From NCBI RefSeq assembly GCF_000497045.1, contig NW_015961948.1, positions 558,001 to 622,000 of the forward strand: 64,000 nucleotides of DNA. The letters are read 5' to 3'. The position numbers and the translations under genes are program-made. Origin of the DNA: Kalmanozyma brasiliensis GHG001 (lineage: Eukaryota; Basidiomycota; Ustilaginomycetes; Ustilaginales). The notes beneath the pieces were generated by a model. It did not search any database and was not told where the DNA came from. It saw only the letters and a program-made list of their open reading frames with translations. Positions within the stretch are counted from its first letter, which is position 1; the number at the start of each line of letters is the position of its first letter. Positions 10,862-19,494 of this stretch are shown piece by piece.

Positions 10862-12490
10862 TCGAGAATCCTGCTTCCATGTAGCTATGCAAAGACGTAA
10901 CAAATACCACACTTCGAACGGATTGATTCATTCCCACTACGGCATGATAGCCTCGGATTGAGCCTTGGCGAGAGGCTGTGCCGGTATCAGGGTCTAGGCC
11001 GTGCCATCTTCCCTTATAATACTAAGGCGTACCTTCGGCAGTCTTGAGAAGACCGACCTCGTCACCGTATGTCGGAGTTGGCACCAGCCTCTTCCCGCAG
11101 CAAACGCTCTCTTTGACAGGCCCACGGCGAATTTCGCGACGTGATTTTTTTCGAGGCACATTTTGGGTGTGCTCGGCGAGTTAGCTGCTGCACGACAACG
11201 GAGAAATCGCGAGTGACGTCGACGCCTCGCCAAGGCAAAGATGCATAAGCGCGCGCAATTCGACTGGAGCGTCCATTTTTAGGTACTTTTCAACTTCGCC
11301 TTCACAACCCTCCCACTCTCTCTGGGGGCTGATGCCGGCCTCAAGAGTAAGGTCGGTGACATCAAGTACTGTGTCGTGGCTGTCCGATGTCCACACGCAA
11401 GCTCTATGTTCAGAGTCCGTCGAGAGCCTACGTGCTCATTCTCTCGGAACATCGTCTGCCCAACCATGCCAAGCAGAAGTTTACCAGAGAGATGACATGG
11501 AAGGCCATGTGCGCTTGATTGAGCTCCCAGCAGGCTTGAGGTATGATTTAGATGGACTGGAGTAATGATTACGGCAGACTCGCATTTCATCATGTCCAAA
11601 GCTCCAAGCAGAGTCATTGTGGACATCGGCGAGCGGGAAGTAGTCTCGTTTTGCAATCGAGATCCATACCCCGGTCGACGGTTGCTAGGCTGTGACGGGC
11701 GAATTGGCCGAGCTCACAAGCGAGGCCATCTGCCTTGATACCCACGTGATGTTGCTCCGCTCCCCCGATGTTGCGAAACGTGGATATGACGACACGGAAG
11801 ACAGTGTCCAACCCCGTACGTCTTCGCGTTCTTGTCGTGCCTGATTCCGCCCCTCCTGTTGTCTAGACCTTGCTCTCTCTCGTAGCCCCTGTTGACCCGG
11901 AGAGAGGTTGGCCGACCAGAGAAAAAGAGCATCGACAACGAACGCAGTACGATGCTCGTGGACCCCGTCTCGATTCGCTTGGACGTAGCATGAACGGCAG
12001 AGGCAGCTCTATTTCTGGCGTTCCGTTCATCCGTTCAGCCCTCCTGCGCGTCATGCACAGCTCAATCAGCCTGTTTTCTTTGCAAGACCATTGCACAAAG
12101 GCGGAGGGAGCGGATTAGTGACTGGGCCGATGATGCCCCGTTCTCCCCTCGCCAAGCTTCTGACAGGGTCTTCCTCGTGCCCGTTTTTAGCATCGTCACT
12201 CTCGCCGTGCTGTGCTTGGCTGTGCGTGGCTTTGTACCTCTTTCGGGAAGCGCAGGATAGAAGTAAAGCTGGTCGTGACGTATTGTCCTTCTTGACACGG
12301 TTCCAGACCGGGAACCCAGGCGAACGAAGGGTGTCTTCGCTTGGCAGAACCACGTAGCTTGAGAGGTCCTTTCCCTTGGGAGGGTCCCTCCTCTGATGGA
12401 TGGGCATTGAGAAGGTACATATACGCCAGCCGTTCGCAACATCTTCCATCTCCTCGAAACCATCCACCTTCCCCACCTCATACTTCAAAG
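10862..12490. other. Intergenic region upstream of the aquaporin gene
   Basis: About 1.6 kb between two plus-strand genes, holding the 3' region of the debranching-like gene and the aquaporin promoter. I see only short frames of random composition and a TATA-like site near the right end. Confidence 0.5.
12417..12424 (+). promoter_or_regulatory. TATA-like box for the aquaporin gene
   Basis: ACATATAC lies ~70 bp before the chosen ATG at 12491. If used, transcription starts inside the longer open frame and excludes its first 50 codons, which supports the downstream ATG. Confidence 0.45.
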
Positions 12491-13789
12491 ATGGCTCAGC
12501 CAAACATGACCATGGTCGACGCCAACGCCGTTCCGGTCTCTTCGACCGCCGCAGGCGTCCCCGCTACGGGCGGTCGCATCTCCACCGACACGGCACGTCA
12601 CTCGCGCCGACGCCGCCTCTCCATGTCGATGCCCTTCCACGGACGCAAACACCACGATGTGTTTGGCCAAGACACCAACCCTCACCGACGCAAGCACTTT
12701 GGCAAGCCCTCCTTCTCGGGCTTCCAGCCCCATTTCATGGCCGGTCTCGGAGAGTTCATTGGCACGACCATGTTCCTCTTCCTCGCCGAGGGTGGTGCCA
12801 AGACGGCCCAGCTCTCCGTCTCCGCCGCTCAGACGGACACGGCTACCCCGCTGAGTAACGAGACCATCATGTTCATCGCCTTGTCGTTCGGCATGTCGCT
12901 GTTGGTCTCTGCTTGGATGTTCTACCGTATCACGGGTGGTCTTTTCAATCCTGCCATTACCATTGCGCTTTGGCTTGTGGGTGTGCTCACGACGCGCCGA
13001 GCGGTGGTGCTGTTCTTCTCGCAGATTCTGGGAGGTATCGCCGCTGCAGGTCTCGTGCTGGGACTTACGCCCACCAACTCGGTCAGTTCCGTGACAACGA
13101 CGCTGCAGCCCGGAATTAACATCACCCAGGGTTTCCTCATCGAGATGCTCCTCACCTCCATCCTCGTCTTTTCGGTGCTCATGCTCGCAGTAGAGAAGCA
13201 CCGAGCGACCTACCTTGCTCCCGTCGGAATCGGACTCACGCTCATGGCCGCCCATCTGTTCGGCGCTGTATGGACAGGATGTGGCATGAACCCTGCTCGT
13301 TCGTTTGGCCCTGCCGTCGTCGCCCGTCAATTCAACTCTGACCACTGGATCTACTGGATCGCCCCCATCTGCGGCGGCATCCTCTCCGTCGTCTACTTTT
13401 CCTTCCTCAAACTGCTCAAGTACAACTCGGTGGTGCTGGACCAGGACAGCGATACCGAAGTTACAGGTCTCAAGCCCATCCACACTCGAGTGTGGAACCT
13501 GGTGCGACACGGAGAGAACCCGAGCGCGCTCAACCCTGAATCATCGACGCACTACGACTCAAAGGCGAGGGCCGAGTTCGACCAGGAGCAGAGGGAGGTG
13601 TTTGAGGAGCGAGAGCAGATTCGCGCGGGCATGATGGACAAGCCTGTCTTTGATGGTCATGCCAACACTGCAGCCGAGGGAAGGATGGCTCAAAGTGTGC
13701 CTGGACACGGCTCGCCGGTGAGCACCGGAAGCACCCTCGCTCACACCACGAGCAACAACACTGGAAAGGGTCCGATTCTTCCCAAGTAA
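12491..13789 (+). CDS. Aquaporin (MIP family water channel)
   Basis: The 432-residue product is single-exon. I chose the ATG at 12491 because the preceding 50 codons look non-coding and lie on the promoter. Six membrane helices span about residues 80-310. Both half-helix motifs are intact: GGLFNPAI (NPA near 152) and TGCGMNPARSFGP (NPA near 265). A Ser after the second NPAR, rather than the Asp of glycerol facilitators, and the Cys three residues before that NPA, as in mammalian AQP1, argue for an orthodox water channel. The N-tail has an RRRRLS site (Ser ~44) matching the protein kinase A consensus. The ~100-residue C-tail is charged and disordered. Role: water movement across the plasma or an internal membrane; PKA control is an inference from the motif. 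Confidence 0.93.
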   Translation: MAQPNMTMVDANAVPVSSTAAGVPATGGRISTDTARHSRRRRLSMSMPFHGRKHHDVFGQDTNPHRRKHFGKPSFSGFQPHFMAGLGEFIGTTMFLFLAEGGAKTAQLSVSAAQTDTATPLSNETIMFIALSFGMSLLVSAWMFYRITGGLFNPAITIALWLVGVLTTRRAVVLFFSQILGGIAAAGLVLGLTPTNSVSSVTTTLQPGINITQGFLIEMLLTSILVFSVLMLAVEKHRATYLAPVGIGLTLMAAHLFGAVWTGCGMNPARSFGPAVVARQFNSDHWIYWIAPICGGILSVVYFSFLKLLKYNSVVLDQDSDTEVTGLKPIHTRVWNLVRHGENPSALNPESSTHYDSKARAEFDQEQREVFEEREQIRAGMMDKPVFDGHANTAAEGRMAQSVPGHGSPVSTGSTLAHTTSNNTGKGPILPK

Positions 13790-14191
13790 AGACCCCTCGA
13801 GAGGGACCATCCTCAGCGGTCGAGGCTTCGTCAACTCGTCCTCCTCCTCATCGCTTTCTACCAAGATACTCTTCACATATACCCCCTCTACATGACATTT
13901 TTCACATTCCACGATACGTCATGTAGCTAGCCCAGGTCTCATTTTTGCCATACATGAATTCATGACCTGCTTGCCCTTCTCTCTCGATTGTCTGTGTGCG
14001 ACTGGAGGAACGAAAGCGACGAAGGTGGGCCGATGCGAGCATTGTCAAGCGTGAGCTGTGGTGGAATGCGGGGTAGAATGAAGTCATCACCTGGGTCCGG
14101 AAAGTGCCCACGCCACGAGTTGCAGCACAGTCGTCGACTTCATTTGAGCGCTTGCAGGCTGCATACTCTCCAGACGAACCCCTTCTGTGGG

Positions 14192-14382
14192 ACCACGGGT
14201 CGACCCTCTCGCGTTCCCCGGGTGGGTGAACAGATGCGTCGATTCAGACCTCACTTGGTCAAAGCAGAGCTTTCTCATTCTACACAGCAAGTCTGCAAAG
14301 GAGGGCAAGCAGAGTTGAAACTTCTTCTGAATCGACGCATCTGTTCATACACCCGGGGAACGCGAGAGGGTCGACCCGTGGT
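14192..14382. repeat. Foldback element: 57-bp inverted repeat arms around a 77-bp spacer
   Basis: Arm 1 (14192-14248) starts ACCACGGGTCGACCCTC and ends GATTCAGA. Arm 2 (14326-14382) is its reverse complement with only two adjacent-region mismatches (GGG versus TAT-type change near the middle), so 55 of 57 positions pair. A transcript across it would form a long hairpin. No obvious target-site duplication flanks the arms and the spacer has no gene. It may be a MITE or foldback remnant, a hairpin RNA source, or a cruciform. Confidence 0.9.
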
Positions 14383-14534
14383 ACCATCAGGAGGTCTGGA
14401 CCACCGATCCTGCCTTGGTTGCCTTGTCGCTCATGTCAAGAACCGAAACGAGATTTTCGGACATGTGGCGTTGACAAAAGTCCGATATCTCCTACCGAGC
14501 CTTAAATGTCGGTGACTCAGGGTCCAGCTTGTCG

Positions 14535-14540
14535 TATAAG
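14535..14540 (+). promoter_or_regulatory. TATA box for the PaiB-like gene
   Basis: TATAAG sits 79 bp before the ATG at 14619 and is followed by a CA-rich (ACACA repeats) leader. Use of this box places the first part of the longer open frame upstream of the transcript's coding start. Confidence 0.45.
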
Positions 14541-14618
14541 AAGTGCCCACCCCGCATTCTGATCGCCACCACAATCACCCCTCACACAAACACACACTCA
14601 CACACAACAAGCGCAGGG

Positions 14619-15404
14619 ATGTATCTACGACCGGAAGTGATCGTCTCGGACTGGAGCGCGGTGGAGCGCTTCCTGCGCACGCACGCACTCGGACTTCTCA
14701 CCACCGCCATTCCGCACGCTGGTCAGTCGACCATTCAAGCTTCGCATCTACCATTCCACTTCGTGCCACCCTCCAGCCCACCTCAGACCATCCAGGAGAC
14801 CTCTTCTGCCAGTCTTTCCTCCAACAGCATCTTGGGCACGTGGAATTGCTCTGCCAACCAAGATCTTGGTCTGCTTCGGTGCCATCTAGCCCGCGCCAAC
14901 CCACAAGCCAAAGCCCTCCTCGCCTACTTCGAGCAGCACGAATCAGAGGAGGTCCTCATCGTCTTCACAGACCCTCACAACGATGATGGGTACATCACCC
15001 CCCAGTGGTATATCGAAACCAAACCGTCCACCGCAAAGACCGTCCCCACGTGGAACTACTCCGAACTCCAGGTGTACGGTTCCATCCACCCCTTGCCACG
15101 CGAAGGCTTGTCCCGGTTGATTCGGGATCTCAGCAACACACACGAACAATCCTACGTCGATAAGGTGGGCAAAAACGAGACGTGGAAAGTCGAAGATGCA
15201 CCGGAGAAGTACATCGACTTGCTCGAACGGGCGATTGTCGGGTTTGAAGTGAGGGTTACAAAAGTTGGGTTCAAGTGCAAGATGTCGCGCGAAAAGGGCG
15301 AGGGGGATCGACAGGGCGTGATTGATGGATTGAGAAGTGTGGGTCAGAACGAGTTAGCAGAACTGACAGAGAGATTGGGGCCGATGAAGAAGACGAGTTC
15401 ATGA
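14619..15404 (+). CDS. PaiB-like FMN-binding protein
   Basis: The 261-residue product starts MYLRPEV, the usual start of the PaiB/FMN-binding (FMN_bind_2) family. Supporting stretches, in order, are the GLLTTAIP strand, ASHLPF, the GTWNCSANQ block equivalent to bacterial G...H.A.AN.., a VLIVFT.P strand, YITPQWY, and TVPTWNY.ELQVYG, the family's most conserved run. A C-terminal helix (LSNTHEQ, then KYIDLLERAIVGFEV) and a KMSREK tail also fit. The fold is a split beta-barrel like pyridoxamine-phosphate oxidase; PaiB itself is known in Bacillus as a regulator of sporulation and protease genes. In fungi the role is unknown, probably flavin-dependent redox chemistry. An insertion of ~20 Ser/Pro residues sits near residue 50. 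It converges on the ELL-like gene with 126 bp between stops. Confidence 0.88.
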   Translation: MYLRPEVIVSDWSAVERFLRTHALGLLTTAIPHAGQSTIQASHLPFHFVPPSSPPQTIQETSSASLSSNSILGTWNCSANQDLGLLRCHLARANPQAKALLAYFEQHESEEVLIVFTDPHNDDGYITPQWYIETKPSTAKTVPTWNYSELQVYGSIHPLPREGLSRLIRDLSNTHEQSYVDKVGKNETWKVEDAPEKYIDLLERAIVGFEVRVTKVGFKCKMSREKGEGDRQGVIDGLRSVGQNELAELTERLGPMKKTSS

Positions 15405-15530
15405 TACGCGGCGCAATGGGACAAGGGCTTTGAACGCAAGGATACGTTGCAGTGCGCAACCTTTGCATGTGGTGAGCGAGAAGAAACAAGAAAAAACGCA
15501 GAGTGGATCGAGCTGTTCGAGGCCGACGAC

Positions 15531-17960
15531 TCACACTGCGACAGGCGCACACTTCGCCTTGAACTCGACCAGCACGCGATGCATGCGACTCAAGCTGCCG
15601 TGCAGCTCCTCGAGCTGCTTGACGCGGTCCGCCAGTTCCGCAAAGCCCAGCGGACGATCTGCAACCTCTGTCGTAGGCTGATGATGCGTGTTAGCCAAGC
15701 TCGTTCGCCAGGCAAGGTTGTCTGGAGACTCGCTCCTCGTCGACCCGATGGCAGCGTCGCGTGTCGCATCAGTGTCGTCCGCTTCACCGTCCGACGACCG
15801 CATCTCGCCTTCTTCGGGCGATTCGTCCCCGTCTTCCACCGGCTTGCTCCTGCTGTTGGAGCGCGTTCGCGAGTTGATCGCGGTGTTGATGGCTGTGGTC
15901 ACCTCGACGTTGTCCATCTGTACGTCTCCGCCAGTGGTCGTGTGAGGGGAAAACAAGAGGCTCCCTCCCGCGGGAACGCCTGCGGGCTGCGTACTTGACT
16001 GTATGTGCTCTTCCATAGACGCCAGCTCGAGCTCCCGTTCCAGCCGCTCGTTCTCCGCATCTAGTCGCTGCCGAGAGAGCGCGTATTCCTCTTGCATCTT
16101 ACGGAAACGTTGCGCCAGCCGGTGCCAATCTGCCTTGGAACGGACGTTGAGCCACGGTTCGGACCAGTGCGTTGCTCCGGGTCCCACGCCTCTAATCGGC
16201 CGCTCGACTTCGGCTGACCCTGAGCGCGGAGCAGGACCACGTGGCGAGGTGCGGGCGTGCTCGCTGCCCGGTCGACCTCTCCTTACGTCGTCGTGTGCTC
16301 GGTCTGAGTCGTGCTTCTCGTGATGAAGCTCGTCGTAAGAGCGATCTCGTCGCCTGTCACGATAGGCCTCTGAGCGAACATCTCGAGCGTTGCGACTCAC
16401 CCCTTCCTCTACGGGCGGCAGGCGCGAGGTCGCAGATGCCATGGATGGCATCGAAGCTGACACAGGGATGCTTCGAGACGCTCGAGTGTCACGAGGCGAC
16501 TTCGGCTCCGTTCGGTCGTGGCTTCCGTCTCGACCCCCCTCCTTGCGCTGCACAACAATTTCGTCTCGATGTGACGTTTGCTGTCCAGAAAACGTCCGAG
16601 ATCTCCTTTCGTTCCGATCGCGCACGGAGTCGGTCGAGGCCATGTCCTCGGTGCGCCGCCTCTTGCGTTGAAGTGGTTCGGCTTTGTCGTCTTCGACAGG
16701 TGTTTCATGCTGGATCGAGGACGCTGCAGAAGATGGTTCGGCTTTGACATTGATCTGAGGCGGAGGCTGCGAGCGAGCAGTCTGTGCAAAATCGGCTTTG
16801 CTGCTGCTTTCAGCCGCTGCACGTTGTGCCGGGGCCTCAGACGTGGAGGGAGGCGGATTTTGGGTGGTAGTGGAAGGCGCTGTCCGTCTCTCGGGGGTCG
16901 CATTGCGTTCCGACGCTGCAAGGAGACGACTGCCAGCCTTGGTGGCTTTAGCCAGACGTTGACGTGTGGTGAGCTTCGTAGTCTTCTTTGCAGCAGAGTC
17001 AGAGGTGCCGGAGGCTGGTGATGGGTGAAGCGCTCCTGAGTGCATTTGATCGTCCTCTTCGGGTATGTCTAGGTTCAAGCGTCTGTGCGCAATACGGCTG
17101 GGCCTGGCGCTGTCCCCGTGGTTCGGTTCGAGCAGACGATGCGAGCTCGGTGACGGAGTCGTTGCGTTGACTTTCGGCGAGTCGGTGAAAGCTCTCTCCC
17201 CCCGTCGAGTACCCGCGCTGTCCTCGGGACGAGCGAGTTGCGGCTTGGGATGGGGCGCTGCAGACGAGCTTGCACGGGCTGCTGGCGATGCGTCACAGCT
17301 AATGCCTCGTGACAAGGAAGAGTGTAAGAGATCGGGCTCTCTCCGACTCGAGAGCTTGTTCAAGCTGCTAGATCTATTTAGACTGGAGGAACCGAGAGCT
17401 GGAGAGCCGCCGAGGCTTCTAGAGTTCGCGAGCGTCTTGTTGATGCCAGGCTTAGCTGATGAGGATGAAGCCAGGTTGGGCGACGCACCTTGCATCAGCG
17501 CTCTGCGACGTTCCTCTTTGCGATGTTCCTCTTCCTCCTTCTGCTGCTTGAGACGCTGTGCCACTGCCGAGACATCGCGAGTGGGTTTGACCGAGAGCTT
17601 GGTGCTGATGGTGCCGATGCGGTGTAGAGTTGACTCGTCTGCTGAGAGCTTGTACAGCTCATGAGGAGCTGTCGAGGTGCCTGCTGCGACTACATTGGCG
17701 GCAACTTTGCCAGACGGACCACTGTTTGCTGGCACAGGAGCATGGAGAGGGAATTGAGTGTCACCGATGACAAGGACGGGATCCGTGGGGTCAACATCGA
17801 TGCGAATGCTCGACGAGCTCGAGTATGCATTGGCCAGCCGCTGGAGTGCTTGCTCTGTGAGACGGATCTGAACAACCTTTGGCGGTGAGCCGGTTTGCTC
17901 CGGTTCCAGGTCTGGCGCCCGAAGGTCGACTCGGTAGACTGCATCGGGCCGTAAAGACAT
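15531..17960 (-). CDS. ELL-like RNA polymerase II elongation factor
   Basis: The 809-residue single-exon frame starts at an ATG at 17960; eight upstream codons are open but begin with TTG. The N-terminal ~145 residues have the ELL layout: VVQIRLTEQALQRL, then a beta-rich segment ending ESTLHRIGTISTKLSV, then a helix of the form SAVAQRLKQQKEEEEHRK, matching the LGSI..K..V...D...KAR..M...EEE of animal ELL. Residues ~150-600 are Ser/Arg/Pro-rich and disordered. The C-terminus has charged helices (DWHRLAQRFRKMQEEYALS and GFAELADRVKQLEELHG) resembling the occludin-homology hairpin. Known role: with EAF, suppresses Pol II pausing in the super-elongation complex. It is divergent from SGF29, another transcription cofactor, across 465 bp. 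Overall identity to animal ELL is low. Confidence 0.78.
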   Translation of the reverse strand: MSLRPDAVYRVDLRAPDLEPEQTGSPPKVVQIRLTEQALQRLANAYSSSSSIRIDVDPTDPVLVIGDTQFPLHAPVPANSGPSGKVAANVVAAGTSTAPHELYKLSADESTLHRIGTISTKLSVKPTRDVSAVAQRLKQQKEEEEHRKEERRRALMQGASPNLASSSSAKPGINKTLANSRSLGGSPALGSSSLNRSSSLNKLSSRREPDLLHSSLSRGISCDASPAARASSSAAPHPKPQLARPEDSAGTRRGERAFTDSPKVNATTPSPSSHRLLEPNHGDSARPSRIAHRRLNLDIPEEDDQMHSGALHPSPASGTSDSAAKKTTKLTTRQRLAKATKAGSRLLAASERNATPERRTAPSTTTQNPPPSTSEAPAQRAAAESSSKADFAQTARSQPPPQINVKAEPSSAASSIQHETPVEDDKAEPLQRKRRRTEDMASTDSVRDRNERRSRTFSGQQTSHRDEIVVQRKEGGRDGSHDRTEPKSPRDTRASRSIPVSASMPSMASATSRLPPVEEGVSRNARDVRSEAYRDRRRDRSYDELHHEKHDSDRAHDDVRRGRPGSEHARTSPRGPAPRSGSAEVERPIRGVGPGATHWSEPWLNVRSKADWHRLAQRFRKMQEEYALSRQRLDAENERLERELELASMEEHIQSSTQPAGVPAGGSLLFSPHTTTGGDVQMDNVEVTTAINTAINSRTRSNSRSKPVEDGDESPEEGEMRSSDGEADDTDATRDAAIGSTRSESPDNLAWRTSLANTHHQPTTEVADRPLGFAELADRVKQLEELHGSLSRMHRVLVEFKAKCAPVAV

Positions 17961-18425
17961 CTTGCCGACTAGCTTGACCGCCAAGCGCCCTCAGCGTATG
18001 GGCCGAAGCAAGCACGACAGAACATGTACTCTGTCGATCGCAGGAGCGAGAATTTGACCTTCGAATGAGCTCAGTGGTGGTCCTCGGGACGGCGATGATG
18101 ATAGCGCAGATGATGGGAGTTGGAAGCTGAGCATGATCAGGGGCTGAGCACGGACTGCAGTCGATCCAGGGTCCAAGCGGCCTTCACTTCTAAGAAGTCA
18201 CACGCCAAAGCAAGCGAGGTTGAACGGCGTTTTAGGTTTGTAGCCCGATCTGGACCCTGTTGCAGATCGGGCAGCCGCTTCTGGAGAAAGCCGAGGCAGG
18301 TCTAAACAACACAACGCGGCTTGACACCTCCATCATATCCAACATCGCGTTCGGCGAGAGCGGCGACGTCACCTTCATTTGACATTGGCGAGCTTGCACT
18401 CTGCCCACAGCCACAGCATCTCAAG
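17961..18425. promoter_or_regulatory. Shared divergent promoter region of ELL-like and SGF29 genes
   Basis: A 465-bp stretch separates the two start codons, so both promoters must lie here or overlap. I see no TATA box, which is common for housekeeping transcription factors. The arrangement would allow co-expression. Confidence 0.6.
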
Positions 18426-19355
18426 ATGGCCTTGAGGCGCGGAAAGGATCGCGTCTCGGCGACGGGCTCTGAAGAGCTTCAGCTCTGGTACGCAGTCCGT
18501 CAGAACCTTCGCACGCTCGAAAAGATCCGCATCGCTTCAGTCGACAAAGCTTCCACCTTCGAAACCTTGCGCGTCGACGTCTCCGCTCTGCTCGAAAAGG
18601 GCGATCGATCCGACGAATACCGCACCAAACGACGTAAACTCGATGATGTATGTCACGACCTTACGAGCCGAACAAAGGACGAATTGGCGGCGATCGACTC
18701 GGCGCAGGAGAAGCTGGGGATTCTGGTTGCGCTTCGGAGCTCGGCGGATGGGGGTGGGGGTTCGCGCAGCTCAACGCCACGGAAGGAGCTGGGGTCGAAG
18801 GGTAAGGCGCCTACGCCGGCTGGGCGGCGGGGCCCACCCGGACCGTCGAGCTTGGGCTCCGGCGCGGGGGCGACCGGTGCAAATAGGGGAAGGAGGGAGA
18901 CGCTCACCGCACAACACCCGCTCAGCCACGGCCGCAGGGTCGCCGTGCTACCGAGCAAAACCGAGGAGGCAGACTGGCTCAAAGCCTCCGTCCTCTCGTT
19001 CGCCAAATCGACCAACGAATACACCGTGCAGGACGACGACGAGCCAGGGCCCGAAGGAACCTACAAGGTCGGCATGGAGAACATCATCCCGCTCCCGATC
19101 AGCCTGCAGACCATGCCCGCGTCCGACTACTCGGCCGGATCGCGCGTGCTCGGCATGTATCCCGACACGAGCTGCTTCTACGGCGCCACGGTCAAATCTG
19201 GTGGGCCTGGATTGACAAGGAATGCGAACCTGGCAAAGTTGATCAAGAAGGAGGCCGAGCTGCTGGAGGCAAAGTATCTGCTCGAGTTCGATGATGACAA
19301 CGGCGAAATCAGGCAAGTGCCTGCTTGGCTCGTCGTGCAAGGGCCGGGGATGTGA
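18426..19355 (+). CDS. SGF29: SAGA-associated factor 29 (SGF29)
   Basis: The 309-residue product starts at the ATG at 18426, where coding-like sequence begins. Residues ~10-100 form a helical/coiled segment (ELQLWYAVRQNLRTLEKI). A Gly/Pro/Ser linker at ~105-160 follows. The C-terminal ~150 residues are the tandem Tudor domain: GRRVAVLPSKTEEADWLKAS, STNEYTVQDDDEP, MENIIPLP, VLGMYPDTSCFYGATV and KYLLEFDDD. The order VAVLP, EY.V.D, VLA.YP.TT.FY and F.DD is diagnostic of SGF29. The family reads H3K4me2/3 and recruits the SAGA/ADA acetyltransferase GCN5; the acidic pocket and YPDTSCFY aromatic cage residues are retained. An insertion of ~20 residues (LTRNANLAKLIKKEAELLEA) sits in the second Tudor repeat. 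Its stop is 139 bp from that of the convergent Cu-ATPase gene. Confidence 0.93.
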   Translation: MALRRGKDRVSATGSEELQLWYAVRQNLRTLEKIRIASVDKASTFETLRVDVSALLEKGDRSDEYRTKRRKLDDVCHDLTSRTKDELAAIDSAQEKLGILVALRSSADGGGGSRSSTPRKELGSKGKAPTPAGRRGPPGPSSLGSGAGATGANRGRRETLTAQHPLSHGRRVAVLPSKTEEADWLKASVLSFAKSTNEYTVQDDDEPGPEGTYKVGMENIIPLPISLQTMPASDYSAGSRVLGMYPDTSCFYGATVKSGGPGLTRNANLAKLIKKEAELLEAKYLLEFDDDNGEIRQVPAWLVVQGPGM

Positions 19356-19494
19356 GGAGGGTCAGCGAAAGGAGGGCTCTGTACTGTACGCGTCGTAATT
19401 CTACCTGATCGCGATCTCAGTCGGCAGGAAGTGTGACATGAATGCATTGCGACGAAGCCGAGAACCAATTGCTCTCATGAGTTTGAGTAACCTC

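Larger units (their letters stand above)
13790..14618. other. Intergenic region with foldback repeat
   Basis: About 830 bp between two plus-strand genes. It holds the aquaporin 3' region, the inverted repeat at 14192-14382 and, at the right end, a TATA box and CA-rich leader of the PaiB-like gene. No convincing coding frame is present. Confidence 0.6.

Noticed and set aside
12485..13510. 341-residue minus-strand frame antisense to the aquaporin
   Set aside because: Composition (His/Arg/Gly/Glu) is the mirror of the channel gene and no domain is visible.
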